IMG/VR virus record: IMGVR_UViG_3300040809_000129
Span: 1-21,076 of that record
Length of the DNA stretch: 21,076 nt
DNA from: a virus
Strand: one strand, 5' to 3'
Below are positions 12,320-20,518 of this stretch, one piece after another. A program made the translations under genes and the position numbers. Below the pieces are notes generated by a model that saw nothing but the letters and a program-made list of their open reading frames with translations, had not been told where the DNA came from and did no database searches. Positions within the stretch are counted from its first letter, which is position 1, and each line of letters starts with the position of its first letter.

Positions 12320-15300
12320 ATGGCTACCGTCAACGATAAAATATTTGACCGTATTGTAGATCACATGACAGATGTAAGGCTCTATGAAAACGGTGTACAA
12401 AAACAAAACAGAGCGATTCTGAAAACACATCGCAAGAATTTAAGAGATATATTGGTAAAAGATATCCGTGGTGATGTAAAACCTGAAGTGACACGCTTCG
12501 GAAAGGAACTCCTTGGACATAATACAAAGTCTTTAAGTGAGTTCTCTAAGTCCCAATTATCCTTCCACTCAAATAACATTGATGCGGAAATTAAAAAGTT
12601 CTATCGAACAAATAAACCTAAAACTAAAGAACTACTAGCAGAAATCTCTGGCCCTAATATTAAAGGTGTACGAAAGATATCTTCAAATATTAGCAACATT
12701 TCTTCTGGTGAGCTAGTGCGCATTCAGTCTAAAGTCAAGGCAGGTCTTGCCAAAGGACTATCTAAGAATGAAATTATTGCTGATGTTATGAAAACAACTA
12801 AGATCACAGAACATCAAGCTAAAACCTTAACACGCACCTCTATCACAAGTACTCAGACACAGGCCCTAAATCAAGTTATGGATGCTAACTCTGAGGTATT
12901 AGAGGGTTATATGTTTACAGCTATACTTGACGCTCGTACAAGCCCTATTTGCTCTCACCATAATGGCAGAGTCTATAAGCTTGACGAGATGCAGTATAGG
13001 CCTCCGCTTCACTGGAACTGTCGATCTTCAATGGTTCCTGTTGTTAAGTCTAAAGAACAACTAGCCGCTGTAAAAAGCAAAAACATAAAAGAGCGTGGCC
13101 TTAAGAATACGCAATCTGCCGATCTTGATGGCAACCCCTCTAGAATAAAAACATTTGGAGAGTGGTTACGCAGACAACCAACTGATACCCAAGCTAAGAT
13201 ACTTGGCGGAGAGCGTCAGGCTACTTTGTTTCAAAAAGGAAGACTAAAAGCTGAAGAGTTTGTAAGTCCAGAAGGTAAAGCACTTTCTATCCGTGGCCTT
13301 ATGCGCCGTGCTAATACTACAGTACGTAGGCCAACTGCTTCGAACATATCTAATACTACTCTGAGGTTTAATACACCCGATGAGTTAATGTCATCTAAGA
13401 GTAGTACACAGGCTTTAAAAGATTTCTTCAAGGCTGATGCCGCAGAAAACGCACAGTCATTGTCTCTTGTAGACTACAAGGGTAACTCCCTCGCTCAAAA
13501 ACAGAGTGCAAGACGATATTTTAAGAATGATCGTAAGGGCGCTGCCTTTAGTTCTGATGGTACAGACTACAATTCTGGACCATACAAACATCTACAAGCA
13601 CCTGACCCTGAATTCTTGGCAGAAAGGTTGGAGCGGCTTAGTTTTGAGCAGTACAGTCTTACTCCAAAACAACAGAGCTATATCCGAAATTTTGTTAATG
13701 ACTTAGATAGCTCTTTGTCGGTTAATCAAAGAGCAGCTGTTACGGATGTAATGCGCCAAACATTTTCTCGTGCAAATAAGAACGGGGAAGTCTGGGAACA
13801 ACCTGTTTCTGTATTCCGCAAATTTATGCTTAATGCTGTACAAGATAACGGTACCTCTCTTTTTAACAGATCTGTAGAACGTGGCAAAATGTTTGGGCCT
13901 CTCGGGTCTAGACTAGCTGACGATCCTGATGTATTTATACTAAATAGAAAATATACTATATCTCAGATTGTAGAAGACCAGCTAAGAGATAATCGCTATA
14001 TAGAGACTTGGCGAGGTAAACAGGGCGCTAAACTTGCCCGGAGAGCTTACTATAACCGTAGTGCTCCTATTTCAGCTTATACCCAACCAATCATTAAAAG
14101 GTATCCTTCAATTAAAAATGCTAAAAAGGCATTATTAAATAAGATACCGGGTTATAAACAGTGGCAAGCTATAAATAAACTCTTGGAACCCAAGGGGCCA
14201 TCTGATTCCTGGATTACACAACAGATAGCTAAACTTCGGGGAACTACCCGTGAGTTGCTTGATGGAGAGTTCCTCTTTGCTAGCAATAGGAAAAAGGCTA
14301 TTAGAAATCTAAATGACAAGTCAACCAGTGCCTTGGCTAAATCAATGGAAGCTATTGCACAGGCGGATGGTGCAGATTATGACCAATTAGCAATCAAGAT
14401 TGGACAAATATTTGATCAAGAGCTAGGTAATCTAAACCCATTCCGATCTAAGACTCTTGGGGAATTCCACAAGGATGGCTCTAAGATTTTAGCGAATCTA
14501 GAAAAGCAAAAGCTTATTCGCACAGATGTCTTCAGAGACTCTGGGACAAGCTCACCGATCGACATTGTTACAGGTAGACCTGCAGCTGATAAGACTCTGC
14601 GAGGAACCTCCGTATTTAAACAAATACAAATAATCGACGGGGATCTTCGCCAGCTTCAGATTGCTCACGCAAAAACTCGTACAGCTAGGCGGTTTGGGGT
14701 TTACAATAATAGAGATAAGGTCTATGCTCGTGCAGGTCAAAAAGAGTACTATGATGCTCGTGGCCGCAAGACAAAGATGCCAGTTGTATCTGAAAAAGTA
14801 TACCCCGACTATGATCCTAAGCAGATTGACCGTGAAATGGCTCAAATGCTTAATCATGCTAACTCCGTAAAATACCAAGTTGACAATGACTTTTTTGACT
14901 TTGCTGAAGAGGTTATTTACTTTAAAGCTAAACGTGCTGGTGACTCTAAGCTGCTAGAACAAAATGAATGGAAGAAGTTATTTATCGATGCTAGAGGTAA
15001 TGATGGTCGTGGGGTTTTGGCTACTGCCAAATTCCATAGACAAAGAAATCAAAGTTTTTCAGTTGACGCCTCAATTGATTTCCGTGGGCGTGTATATCAC
15101 CGTGGACTATTAACCCCAACCAAGGGGGAGACTGTACGTCCGTTTTTAAATACGGCAAAGGGAGTTTCTATTACTCCAAATGCGGTTGAAGAGCTTATGA
15201 CTCAAATTGGTGCTGCAACAGGTGCTGCTACCGAAGTACTAACTGTAAAGGGTAGGCTAAAAGCCTTTAAAGCTATTGAACAAGATCTGCTAGAGCTTGG

Positions 15301-16774
15301 TGGCTATATGTTAGATAAGCCTTCTCAGCGTGCAGGGCAAGTTCGAAAGTTCATTGCTAAAACCCATCAAATGGGTCTTGATGATGAACACATAGGTAAG
15401 GTCTCTCGGCTTGCTCTAGAATACACTCGTATATACCGACATATGGGCGGTAAAATGTTAACTGATAAGTCTAAGTGGAGTTCCGCAGATATTAAAAAGT
15501 TAGCTCAGTACAAGACTAAGATGATGATTGAAAATGATGCTAGTTCTTCTGGTGCTCAAATTATCGCCTTGTCTACTAAGGATCGTGCTGCTGCCGACTT
15601 ATCTAATGTTGTTCAAACTTCAAGTAAACAAAGATTATACGATGAGATCGCTAAGAGAACCGTTAATGATCCTGAGTTTCTAGCTATACCTGAACTTGCT
15701 GAATTAGACCTAGATTGGTCAGACCTTATGAAGGCTGCTAAAAATCAAAACATGGTTACGTTCTATGGTGCTGGTGACGCTACCAAGGCTAATAACGTTT
15801 CTAATGCTTTTGCGAAAGTGTTAGCGAATAAAGGTAAAGTGACTATTTCCGCTAAAGAGGTGGATAAGTTTAAAAAGGCCATTGATGCTAAAATTAGCTT
15901 TGAAATGGACAGAAAGAATTGGGCACGTATTGACGAACTACGTGACATAAAGAAAAACGTGGTACTGGCTTCTAAAGACGGAAAGCCTATCACAGACTCC
16001 CTACACGACATTGCCAAGGCAGAGTTTAGAGATGGGATTAAGAGTTCAGAAGAGATGCATACTTTTCTATACAAACTTAAAGACGAGACAGGAGACCTTG
16101 TAGGTACCCGTGTCTTTGAGAAAGTATCTAAAATTATGACTCGCTATCTTGAAGAAGAGGTTCCTGTGACCGGAAAGTTTATCAAGTTCTGGAAAGACGT
16201 AGCAAAAGACTACGTTGCAGAATCTGGTTCAGTTGACATTCCTTGGGTTACTTTTGATGGTAAAACAATGATGCAACGCTATCGTGTCAAGGAACAAGTA
16301 AGAATTGACTTTACAGACCCAGTCACTGGGCAAAAGGTCTTTAATATTTACGAGACTCCCTCTCGTGATGGTAAGCTACTATCACAACAATCAATACAGG
16401 ACGCTGCTATTGGATTAGGGGTTAATGGGAACCACAGCAATGACGCCGTGCTCGTAAGAAGATTTCACCTTTGGGGGCGAAAGAATAATGTCGATACTGG
16501 TACAATCCACGATGCGTTCTTTACAAACCTAGGTGACGCAGTAAATGCGAAATTTGCCTTAAGACAGTTTTATGCTGATGCATTAAAGTCTGGGACAATA
16601 GAACAAACTCTCAAGGCTATGAGAGACTCGGGCATGTCAAGAGCGACATACCGGAAATACGTACAACGTGCCAAACAGGACGGGCTTTTAAAGTCTGGCC
16701 CAGAGGCGCTAACCTACCGAGAAGTCCTAGATCCGATTAAGGACGGGAATGACTGGTATGGTATCGGACCATAG
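12320..16774 (+). CDS. Fusion of Mu F-like minor head protein with a T7-like single-subunit RNA polymerase
   Basis: This is one uninterrupted 1484-residue frame with two recognisable parts. Residues about 150-245 are the Mu F/SPP1 gp7 minor head domain: LTRTSITSTQTQALNQ, then LDARTSPICSHHNGRVY with Cys211, His213 and His214, and PPLHWNCRSS with His231 and Cys234. Residues about 830-1484 align with T7 RNA polymerase. DFRGRVY at 920-926 matches T7 DWRGRVY. NDASSSGAQ has Asp1073, matching catalytic Asp537. KNQNMVTFYG has Lys1141, Met1145 and Tyr1149, matching Lys631, Met635 and Tyr639 with identical spacing. IPWVTFDGK is at 1307-1315. GNHSNDAVLVRRF precedes TIHDAFFT with His1397 and Asp1398, matching His811 and Asp812. 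Both catalytic Asp residues are kept. Residues about 245-830 are basic and unrecognised. Mu F proteins sit inside the capsid at the portal, so I infer a packaged polymerase. The Arg of the KxxxMxxxYG helix is replaced (Met1137). Confidence 0.9.
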   Translation: MATVNDKIFDRIVDHMTDVRLYENGVQKQNRAILKTHRKNLRDILVKDIRGDVKPEVTRFGKELLGHNTKSLSEFSKSQLSFHSNNIDAEIKKFYRTNKPKTKELLAEISGPNIKGVRKISSNISNISSGELVRIQSKVKAGLAKGLSKNEIIADVMKTTKITEHQAKTLTRTSITSTQTQALNQVMDANSEVLEGYMFTAILDARTSPICSHHNGRVYKLDEMQYRPPLHWNCRSSMVPVVKSKEQLAAVKSKNIKERGLKNTQSADLDGNPSRIKTFGEWLRRQPTDTQAKILGGERQATLFQKGRLKAEEFVSPEGKALSIRGLMRRANTTVRRPTASNISNTTLRFNTPDELMSSKSSTQALKDFFKADAAENAQSLSLVDYKGNSLAQKQSARRYFKNDRKGAAFSSDGTDYNSGPYKHLQAPDPEFLAERLERLSFEQYSLTPKQQSYIRNFVNDLDSSLSVNQRAAVTDVMRQTFSRANKNGEVWEQPVSVFRKFMLNAVQDNGTSLFNRSVERGKMFGPLGSRLADDPDVFILNRKYTISQIVEDQLRDNRYIETWRGKQGAKLARRAYYNRSAPISAYTQPIIKRYPSIKNAKKALLNKIPGYKQWQAINKLLEPKGPSDSWITQQIAKLRGTTRELLDGEFLFASNRKKAIRNLNDKSTSALAKSMEAIAQADGADYDQLAIKIGQIFDQELGNLNPFRSKTLGEFHKDGSKILANLEKQKLIRTDVFRDSGTSSPIDIVTGRPAADKTLRGTSVFKQIQIIDGDLRQLQIAHAKTRTARRFGVYNNRDKVYARAGQKEYYDARGRKTKMPVVSEKVYPDYDPKQIDREMAQMLNHANSVKYQVDNDFFDFAEEVIYFKAKRAGDSKLLEQNEWKKLFIDARGNDGRGVLATAKFHRQRNQSFSVDASIDFRGRVYHRGLLTPTKGETVRPFLNTAKGVSITPNAVEELMTQIGAATGAATEVLTVKGRLKAFKAIEQDLLELGGYMLDKPSQRAGQVRKFIAKTHQMGLDDEHIGKVSRLALEYTRIYRHMGGKMLTDKSKWSSADIKKLAQYKTKMMIENDASSSGAQIIALSTKDRAAADLSNVVQTSSKQRLYDEIAKRTVNDPEFLAIPELAELDLDWSDLMKAAKNQNMVTFYGAGDATKANNVSNAFAKVLANKGKVTISAKEVDKFKKAIDAKISFEMDRKNWARIDELRDIKKNVVLASKDGKPITDSLHDIAKAEFRDGIKSSEEMHTFLYKLKDETGDLVGTRVFEKVSKIMTRYLEEEVPVTGKFIKFWKDVAKDYVAESGSVDIPWVTFDGKTMMQRYRVKEQVRIDFTDPVTGQKVFNIYETPSRDGKLLSQQSIQDAAIGLGVNGNHSNDAVLVRRFHLWGRKNNVDTGTIHDAFFTNLGDAVNAKFALRQFYADALKSGTIEQTLKAMRDSGMSRATYRKYVQRAKQDGLLKSGPEALTYREVLDPIKDGNDWYGIGP

Positions 16775-16806
16775 GTTGTACCTATGTTTGATATAAACTA
16801 TTTAAG

Positions 16807-16819
16807 GTGTCTGTGACAC
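16807..16819 (+). promoter_or_regulatory. 5-bp stem, 3-nt TGT loop hairpin (1 of 2) before the scaffold gene
   Basis: GTGTC-TGT-GACAC. It shares stem length and the loop TGT (central purine) with the second hairpin 29 bases on. It resembles, in size only, the small hairpin promoters used by the N4 virion RNA polymerase; mRNA stability is an alternative. Confidence 0.35.
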
Positions 16820-16835
16820 ACAATCATATTTAATT

Positions 16836-16848
16836 CTAGCTGTGCTAG
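16836..16848 (+). promoter_or_regulatory. 5-bp stem, 3-nt TGT loop hairpin (2 of 2) before the scaffold gene
   Basis: CTAGC-TGT-GCTAG, immediately followed by the AGGAAAGGA ribosome site of the scaffold gene. Its closeness to the start codon suggests it could also modulate translation or mark a processed 5' end. Confidence 0.35.
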
Positions 16849-16861
16849 GAAAGGAATTATC

Positions 16862-17536
16862 ATGGAAAATCAAGTAGAGAATGAAGTAGTAAATGAAGAA
16901 GAAGAAGCTGTACAATCAACTGAAAAGGTTGAGGAAACAGTAGAAGCCCCTAAGGCATCTGAAGATGATCTCGAAGCTATCGTAAATGAGCGACTGGCTA
17001 AGATGAAAGAAAACATGGACCGAATGGCCAAAGAACGTGATGACGCACTAAAGCTAAAAGCAGACCTTGAAGCTAAAAGCAAAGAGGACGCAATTGCCCG
17101 TATGAAAGAAGAAGGCAAGCTGCAAGAAGCTTTAGAAATGGAACTTGCAGACGCCAAAGCTAAACTGGCATCTTATCAAGAGCAGAATACAAAACTCTCT
17201 CGTGATAATGTCCTAAATCAGGCTCTGGCAGGTATGGATTTCCGTAATGAAAAATCTCGTGACATGGCTCGGCGTGAAATTGTTGAATCATTAATTCAGA
17301 GTGAAGAAGGGGCTTGGGTACATTCTTCTGGCATGACTATCTCAGACTTTGTTGAGTCTTATGCTAAATCCGAAGACAACTCTTTCTTGTTCCGTCCTAA
17401 AAATAACAGCGGAGCAGGTACAGGTACTCCTGCAGGAGCACCATCAACTGAGCAGAAAAAGGCCATTGGCCAAATGACTACTCAAGAAATTTTAGCTCTT
17501 GCAGCTAAAGGCCAACTAGGTAATTTTAACCTATAA
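16862..17536 (+). CDS. Capsid scaffolding protein
   Basis: This 224-residue protein starts at an ATG with AGGAAAGGA upstream. The N-terminus is very acidic (NEEEEAVQSTEKVEETVE). Residues about 40-120 are a heptad-rich coiled coil full of Lys, Glu and Ala (ERLAKMKENMDRMAKERDDALKLKADLEAK). A Gly/Ala/Pro-rich linker (about 181-195) leads to a C-terminal helix (TTQEILALAAKGQLG), where scaffolds commonly bind the coat. Size, composition and place directly before the major capsid gene are the standard pattern of a scaffold that organises prohead assembly and is then released. No protease motif is visible, so processing, if any, is unclear. Confidence 0.8.
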   Translation: MENQVENEVVNEEEEAVQSTEKVEETVEAPKASEDDLEAIVNERLAKMKENMDRMAKERDDALKLKADLEAKSKEDAIARMKEEGKLQEALEMELADAKAKLASYQEQNTKLSRDNVLNQALAGMDFRNEKSRDMARREIVESLIQSEEGAWVHSSGMTISDFVESYAKSEDNSFLFRPKNNSGAGTGTPAGAPSTEQKKAIGQMTTQEILALAAKGQLGNFNL

Positions 17537-17569
17537 GAACACTATATACAGCTATAAAGGAATTATAAA

Positions 17570-18670
17570 ATGGCTATCTCAAATACAGACTTCCAGAATA
17601 TCGCTCTGGCAATCTCCGCCTACGGTGACGAGGCCTACACAAAGGCTAAGAAACTTAATGGCACAGGTATCGTTGCTGCTGACCAGCGCATCGACCTTTC
17701 TGGCGAATCTTTCATCGGTCAATTCCGTTGGTACAAGCCACTTTCAGCAACAGTAAACGTTGCCTCCTTGGCCTCTGCAACAGATGGTACATACACAGGT
17801 ATCGCAACTGACGTTGCTGACTTTGTGAAAACAGTTCGTACCTTCGGTGCAGAACAAGTAAACATGCAAGAAGTTGTATCCCAGCAAGACGGTCTGGCGA
17901 AAATTGCCCGTGACTTTGCTGAAGTCCGTGCGCAAGACGAGCATGACGCTCTGTTGTCAGTACTCAAGGGTGTAGCTGCTCACGAAGTTGGCCTCGGCAC
18001 AACTTCCGGCATTATTGACTTTGACACGGACGCAGACGCCTCTGGTGTTGGCTCCTTTGTAGACGTTAACGCTGCTGGGCTTCACGGTGCTGCTGCAACT
18101 GGCGCTTCTGACGCACGTAAACTCTTTGACTCCACTGCAATGGGCGCTGCCCGTGGTGAGCGCTTGTTCCGTTCTATCGGTGCTGCATTCAAAGATTACG
18201 AACCAGACTTCATGTACATGGTTACTTCCCCTGAAGTTATGGCTGAAATGCGTGCTGCCAACTTGGTTGACGAAACAACTGTTACTGAAGGTAACATTGA
18301 GTTCACAACAATCTTTGGTGGTAAATTCCGCCTGATTATGACTCGTGCAAATCAAGGTAACTTGGGTGCTGAGTCTGAAGTAAACGCACAGTCCACAAAG
18401 ACTACCTTCATTATCAAGCCAGGTTCTGTAGCTTCTGCTGCTATGCCAATCCCAACCCCTGTTGAAGTTGACCGTTCAGCGGCTTCCTACATGGGCGGTG
18501 GTTCTACAAATGTATGGTATCGCTGGGGCTATGCGATGCACCCAATGGGTTATGACTGGGCTGGTTCAACAACTGCCTTTGCAACTAACGCAACTATGGG
18601 CGCAGCCGCTTCGTATGCACGTAAAATGGACGCATTGAACTTGGGCATCCTGCCTATCTTCCACGCTTAA
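17570..18670 (+). CDS. Major capsid protein
   Basis: This 366-residue protein starts at an ATG with AAAGGA upstream and follows the scaffold by 33 bases. Codon choice changes sharply here: TTC, GAC, AAC, TAC and GCC become frequent, unlike the AT-ending codons of neighbours. This is the mark of a very highly expressed gene. The sequence is mixed alpha/beta without membrane segments: VRTFGAEQVNMQEVVSQQDGLAKIARDFAEVRAQDEHDALLSVL (about 85-128) resembles the long spine-helix region of HK97-fold coats. FMYMVTSPEVMAEMRAANLVDE and FTTIFGGKFRLIMTRAN (about 213-264) are like the P-domain. GYAMHPMGYDWAG lies near the end. It would build the icosahedral shell. Position and expression signature are strong; the exact coat family is not determined. 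Confidence 0.85.
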   Translation: MAISNTDFQNIALAISAYGDEAYTKAKKLNGTGIVAADQRIDLSGESFIGQFRWYKPLSATVNVASLASATDGTYTGIATDVADFVKTVRTFGAEQVNMQEVVSQQDGLAKIARDFAEVRAQDEHDALLSVLKGVAAHEVGLGTTSGIIDFDTDADASGVGSFVDVNAAGLHGAAATGASDARKLFDSTAMGAARGERLFRSIGAAFKDYEPDFMYMVTSPEVMAEMRAANLVDETTVTEGNIEFTTIFGGKFRLIMTRANQGNLGAESEVNAQSTKTTFIIKPGSVASAAMPIPTPVEVDRSAASYMGGGSTNVWYRWGYAMHPMGYDWAGSTTAFATNATMGAAASYARKMDALNLGILPIFHA

Positions 18671-18691
18671 CTATGATAAGAGAGTGAACTA

Positions 18692-19198
18692 ATGGCACTT
18701 GTACTTAATACAAACAGTTATGTAGAAATAGCAGATGCTGATACATACTTTGAAACTCGTATTGACAGTGCCGAATGGACTTCTGCTACAGACGAGATCA
18801 AAGAGCAAGCTTTGGTTACTGCTACTCAGTTAGTAGATGACCATGCTTGGATTGGGTCTGCTGTTAGTTCCTCTCAGGCTTTAGCTTGGCCTCGTAAAAA
18901 TGCTATTTACATTGATGATCGTTTAGGTCTTCAAGTTACAATAGCACAAAACGAAATCCCAAGTCGTGTTAAAACCGCTGTCTATGAACAAGCATTACAT
19001 CTTGTAAATAATGAAGACCTACTGGCAGGTACTACTCAAACTTTCGAGAGTATCTCCGTAGGCTCCATTAGCCTTACAGATAGTAATAGCGATGTTACAA
19101 GAACCTCTATTAAACCTTCTGTAGTTATGAGACCTATTAGGCCTTTACTTCGCAGGGGCACTACCGGGCAAGGCTCCGGATGGTGGAGGGCGAACTAA
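18692..19198 (+). CDS. Head-tail connector / DnaT-like structural protein
   Basis: This 168-residue protein follows the capsid gene with a GAGAG site. Its start, VEIADADTYFETRIDSAEWTSAT, then QALVTATQLVDDHAWIGS and QALAWPRKNAIYIDD, is the pattern of phage proteins often labelled DnaT-like ssDNA-binding or head-tail adaptors (gp6-like helical bundles). The 'QALaWPR' segment is characteristic. The C-terminal tail is basic (RPIRPLLRRGTTGQGSGWW). Position between capsid and connector genes supports an adaptor that docks below the portal; the DNA-binding label from the family name is not evidence for that activity. Its stop overlaps the next ATG. Confidence 0.7.
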   Translation: MALVLNTNSYVEIADADTYFETRIDSAEWTSATDEIKEQALVTATQLVDDHAWIGSAVSSSQALAWPRKNAIYIDDRLGLQVTIAQNEIPSRVKTAVYEQALHLVNNEDLLAGTTQTFESISVGSISLTDSNSDVTRTSIKPSVVMRPIRPLLRRGTTGQGSGWWRAN

Positions 19199-19536
19199 TG
19201 TCACTAAACGCTAAAATCCGTGCCGCTGTAAATAAGGCTTTTACAGCTGTAGGAGATTTAGTTGTTACTGGGACACTTTCCTCTCGCAAAGTCTCTAACT
19301 ACGATTTCGCTAATCGGGGTGTAGTTTCTTCTGTGTCAACTTCTTCTGTAGAAGTTATAATTCAGTCAACTCAAAAGCCTTCTGGCGATGGGTTTACGGT
19401 TACGGCACTAATGAAATTCGGCCCGGACTTATCTGTTTATGATACCCTTACTGTAGGTAGTGATATCTATAATATTGCTGATTACTCTGACGATGGTTTC
19501 TTAGTAACTGCAATACTTGTTAAGGAGAGGTCGTAA
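19198..19536 (+). CDS. Head closure / head-tail connector-like protein
   Basis: This 112-residue protein starts at the ATG overlapping the upstream stop (TAATG); the longer frame from 19180 would lie inside the upstream gene. It is a small beta-rich protein: DLVVTGTLSSRKVSNYDF, VEVIIQSTQKPSG and FGPDLSVYDTLTVGSDIYNIADYSDDGFLVTAILVKE. The last part, 'yDtltvgs..Y.I.d....dg....a.lv.r', is the head-closure (SPP1 gp16-like or lambda FII-like) small-barrel pattern. It sits between the adaptor and the tail-terminator-like gene, where the stopper is expected. I infer this from pattern and position. Confidence 0.6.
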   Translation: MSLNAKIRAAVNKAFTAVGDLVVTGTLSSRKVSNYDFANRGVVSSVSTSSVEVIIQSTQKPSGDGFTVTALMKFGPDLSVYDTLTVGSDIYNIADYSDDGFLVTAILVKERS

Positions 19537-19940
19537 TGTTTGATAATGTATTGGCTGACATCGAAGGAGTCTTTGGCGGGGCAGTTTGGAATGCTAACAG
19601 CATACCCACATTCCCTATGAACTACCAAGGTAGCATAGGATCAAATGTTCAAGAGTTTGTTCGTTTGAATGTACTGCCAAGTGCAAGTAACAACTATGCC
19701 TATGATGACAAGAAAAAGACAACGGGGCTAATTGCAGTAAAAATGTTTGTAAAAGCAGGAGATGGTCAGGGGCGACTCATGGCAATTGCTGATCTTTTAG
19801 ACATTGTACTTCAAAACAAAACACTGCCCAACGGCACAAGCCTTGGAACATCATACTTAACAATAGAAGGGCTAGATCCTTCTAATAATTCGCTTTACAG
19901 CGCATCTTATTTCATTCCATTTACACTATACGGAGAATAA
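19536..19940 (+). CDS. Tail terminator / tail completion-like protein
   Basis: This 134-residue protein starts at an ATG overlapping the previous stop. FDNVLADIEGVFGGAVWNANSIPTFPMNYQG (about 2-32) followed by EFVRLNVLPSAS and KTTGLIAVKMFVKAGDGQGRLMAIADLLDIVLQNKTL is the fold pattern of the phage tail-terminator group (DUF4128 or gpU-like): a helix, a strand with 'v..n', and a 'G.......D.l...l' helix. LEGLD-like and YFIPFTLYGE strands finish it. The gene directly precedes the major tail protein, the usual place for the ring that stops tail growth and joins tail to head. The call rests on pattern and synteny. Confidence 0.65.
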   Translation: MFDNVLADIEGVFGGAVWNANSIPTFPMNYQGSIGSNVQEFVRLNVLPSASNNYAYDDKKKTTGLIAVKMFVKAGDGQGRLMAIADLLDIVLQNKTLPNGTSLGTSYLTIEGLDPSNNSLYSASYFIPFTLYGE

Positions 19941-19942
19941 AA

Positions 19943-20482
19943 ATGGCACATATTTCATCACTCGGTGCAGGTATCTTTACATACCTGGACCTCTTTAAAG
20001 GCACAATCCCAGCGGGTACTGATACCGCAGCTGAATGTGCTGCACTATTTGTAGGAACAACCCCAGGAACAGCAGACGCAGATCATGTGCGTATGCCTTC
20101 TGTGCGTGAGTTCCCATCCGTGGGTACACCTGCAAACATCGTAAACGTACCTGTTTATGGTCAGAAAACATCTTCTCAGGTTCAAGGTCAGGCCGATGCG
20201 CCAAGCCTCGAAGTTACTGTTAACTATGTTGCAGAAGACATGACAGCAATCCACGCCCTTGTTGGTCAAACTGTTATCTTCCGCTTCATGATGGCTGCTT
20301 CCGCAGTTACTCCTGATGAGGCCGCCGCTGCAACTTTGGCTGTAGAAAACACAGAATTCTACTTCCAAGGTAAAATTGAGGCTATTCTGGTTAACCCAGC
20401 CTTGACAGACTCCACAACTGCAACCGTTACTCTGTCTACTCAGTCAGATTTCTTCGGTCCAGCAACTTTGGCTGCTGCCTAA
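19943..20482 (+). CDS. Major tail (tube) protein
   Basis: This 179-residue protein starts at an ATG two bases after the previous stop. It has the capsid-like codon pattern (AAC, TTC, GAC, TAC), a sign of high expression. The beta-rich sequence includes VREFPSVGTPANIVNVPVYGQKTSSQVQGQADAPSLEVTVNYVAEDM (about 54-100). The 'G.p.nivnVp.Yg...s..v.gqad.p.lev..ny' stretch is the shape of siphophage tail-tube proteins. FRFMMAAS and FYFQGKIEAILVNP follow, and it ends with a glycine/alanine tail (FGPATLAAA). It would polymerise into the tail tube. A strong terminator follows 8 bases after the stop, isolating this highly expressed gene from the smaller genes downstream. Confidence 0.8.
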   Translation: MAHISSLGAGIFTYLDLFKGTIPAGTDTAAECAALFVGTTPGTADADHVRMPSVREFPSVGTPANIVNVPVYGQKTSSQVQGQADAPSLEVTVNYVAEDMTAIHALVGQTVIFRFMMAASAVTPDEAAAATLAVENTEFYFQGKIEAILVNPALTDSTTATVTLSTQSDFFGPATLAAA

Positions 20483-20489
20483 AACAATT

Positions 20490-20518
20490 AGGGGGCTCCT
20501 CCGGGAGCTCCCTTTTTT
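20490..20518 (+). terminator. Intrinsic terminator after the major tail protein gene
   Basis: AGGGGGCTCC (20490-20499) pairs with GGAGCTCCCT (20504-20513) with one G-U, giving a 10-bp stem closed by a TCCG (UNCG-type) loop. A run of six T's at 20513-20518 follows at once. This is a textbook intrinsic terminator, placed after the highly expressed head-tail block. Confidence 0.92.

Noticed and set aside
14552-14878. Minus-strand frame opposite the polymerase region, 108 residues
   Set aside because: It lies fully opposite conserved coding sequence, has no ribosome site and no recognisable pattern.
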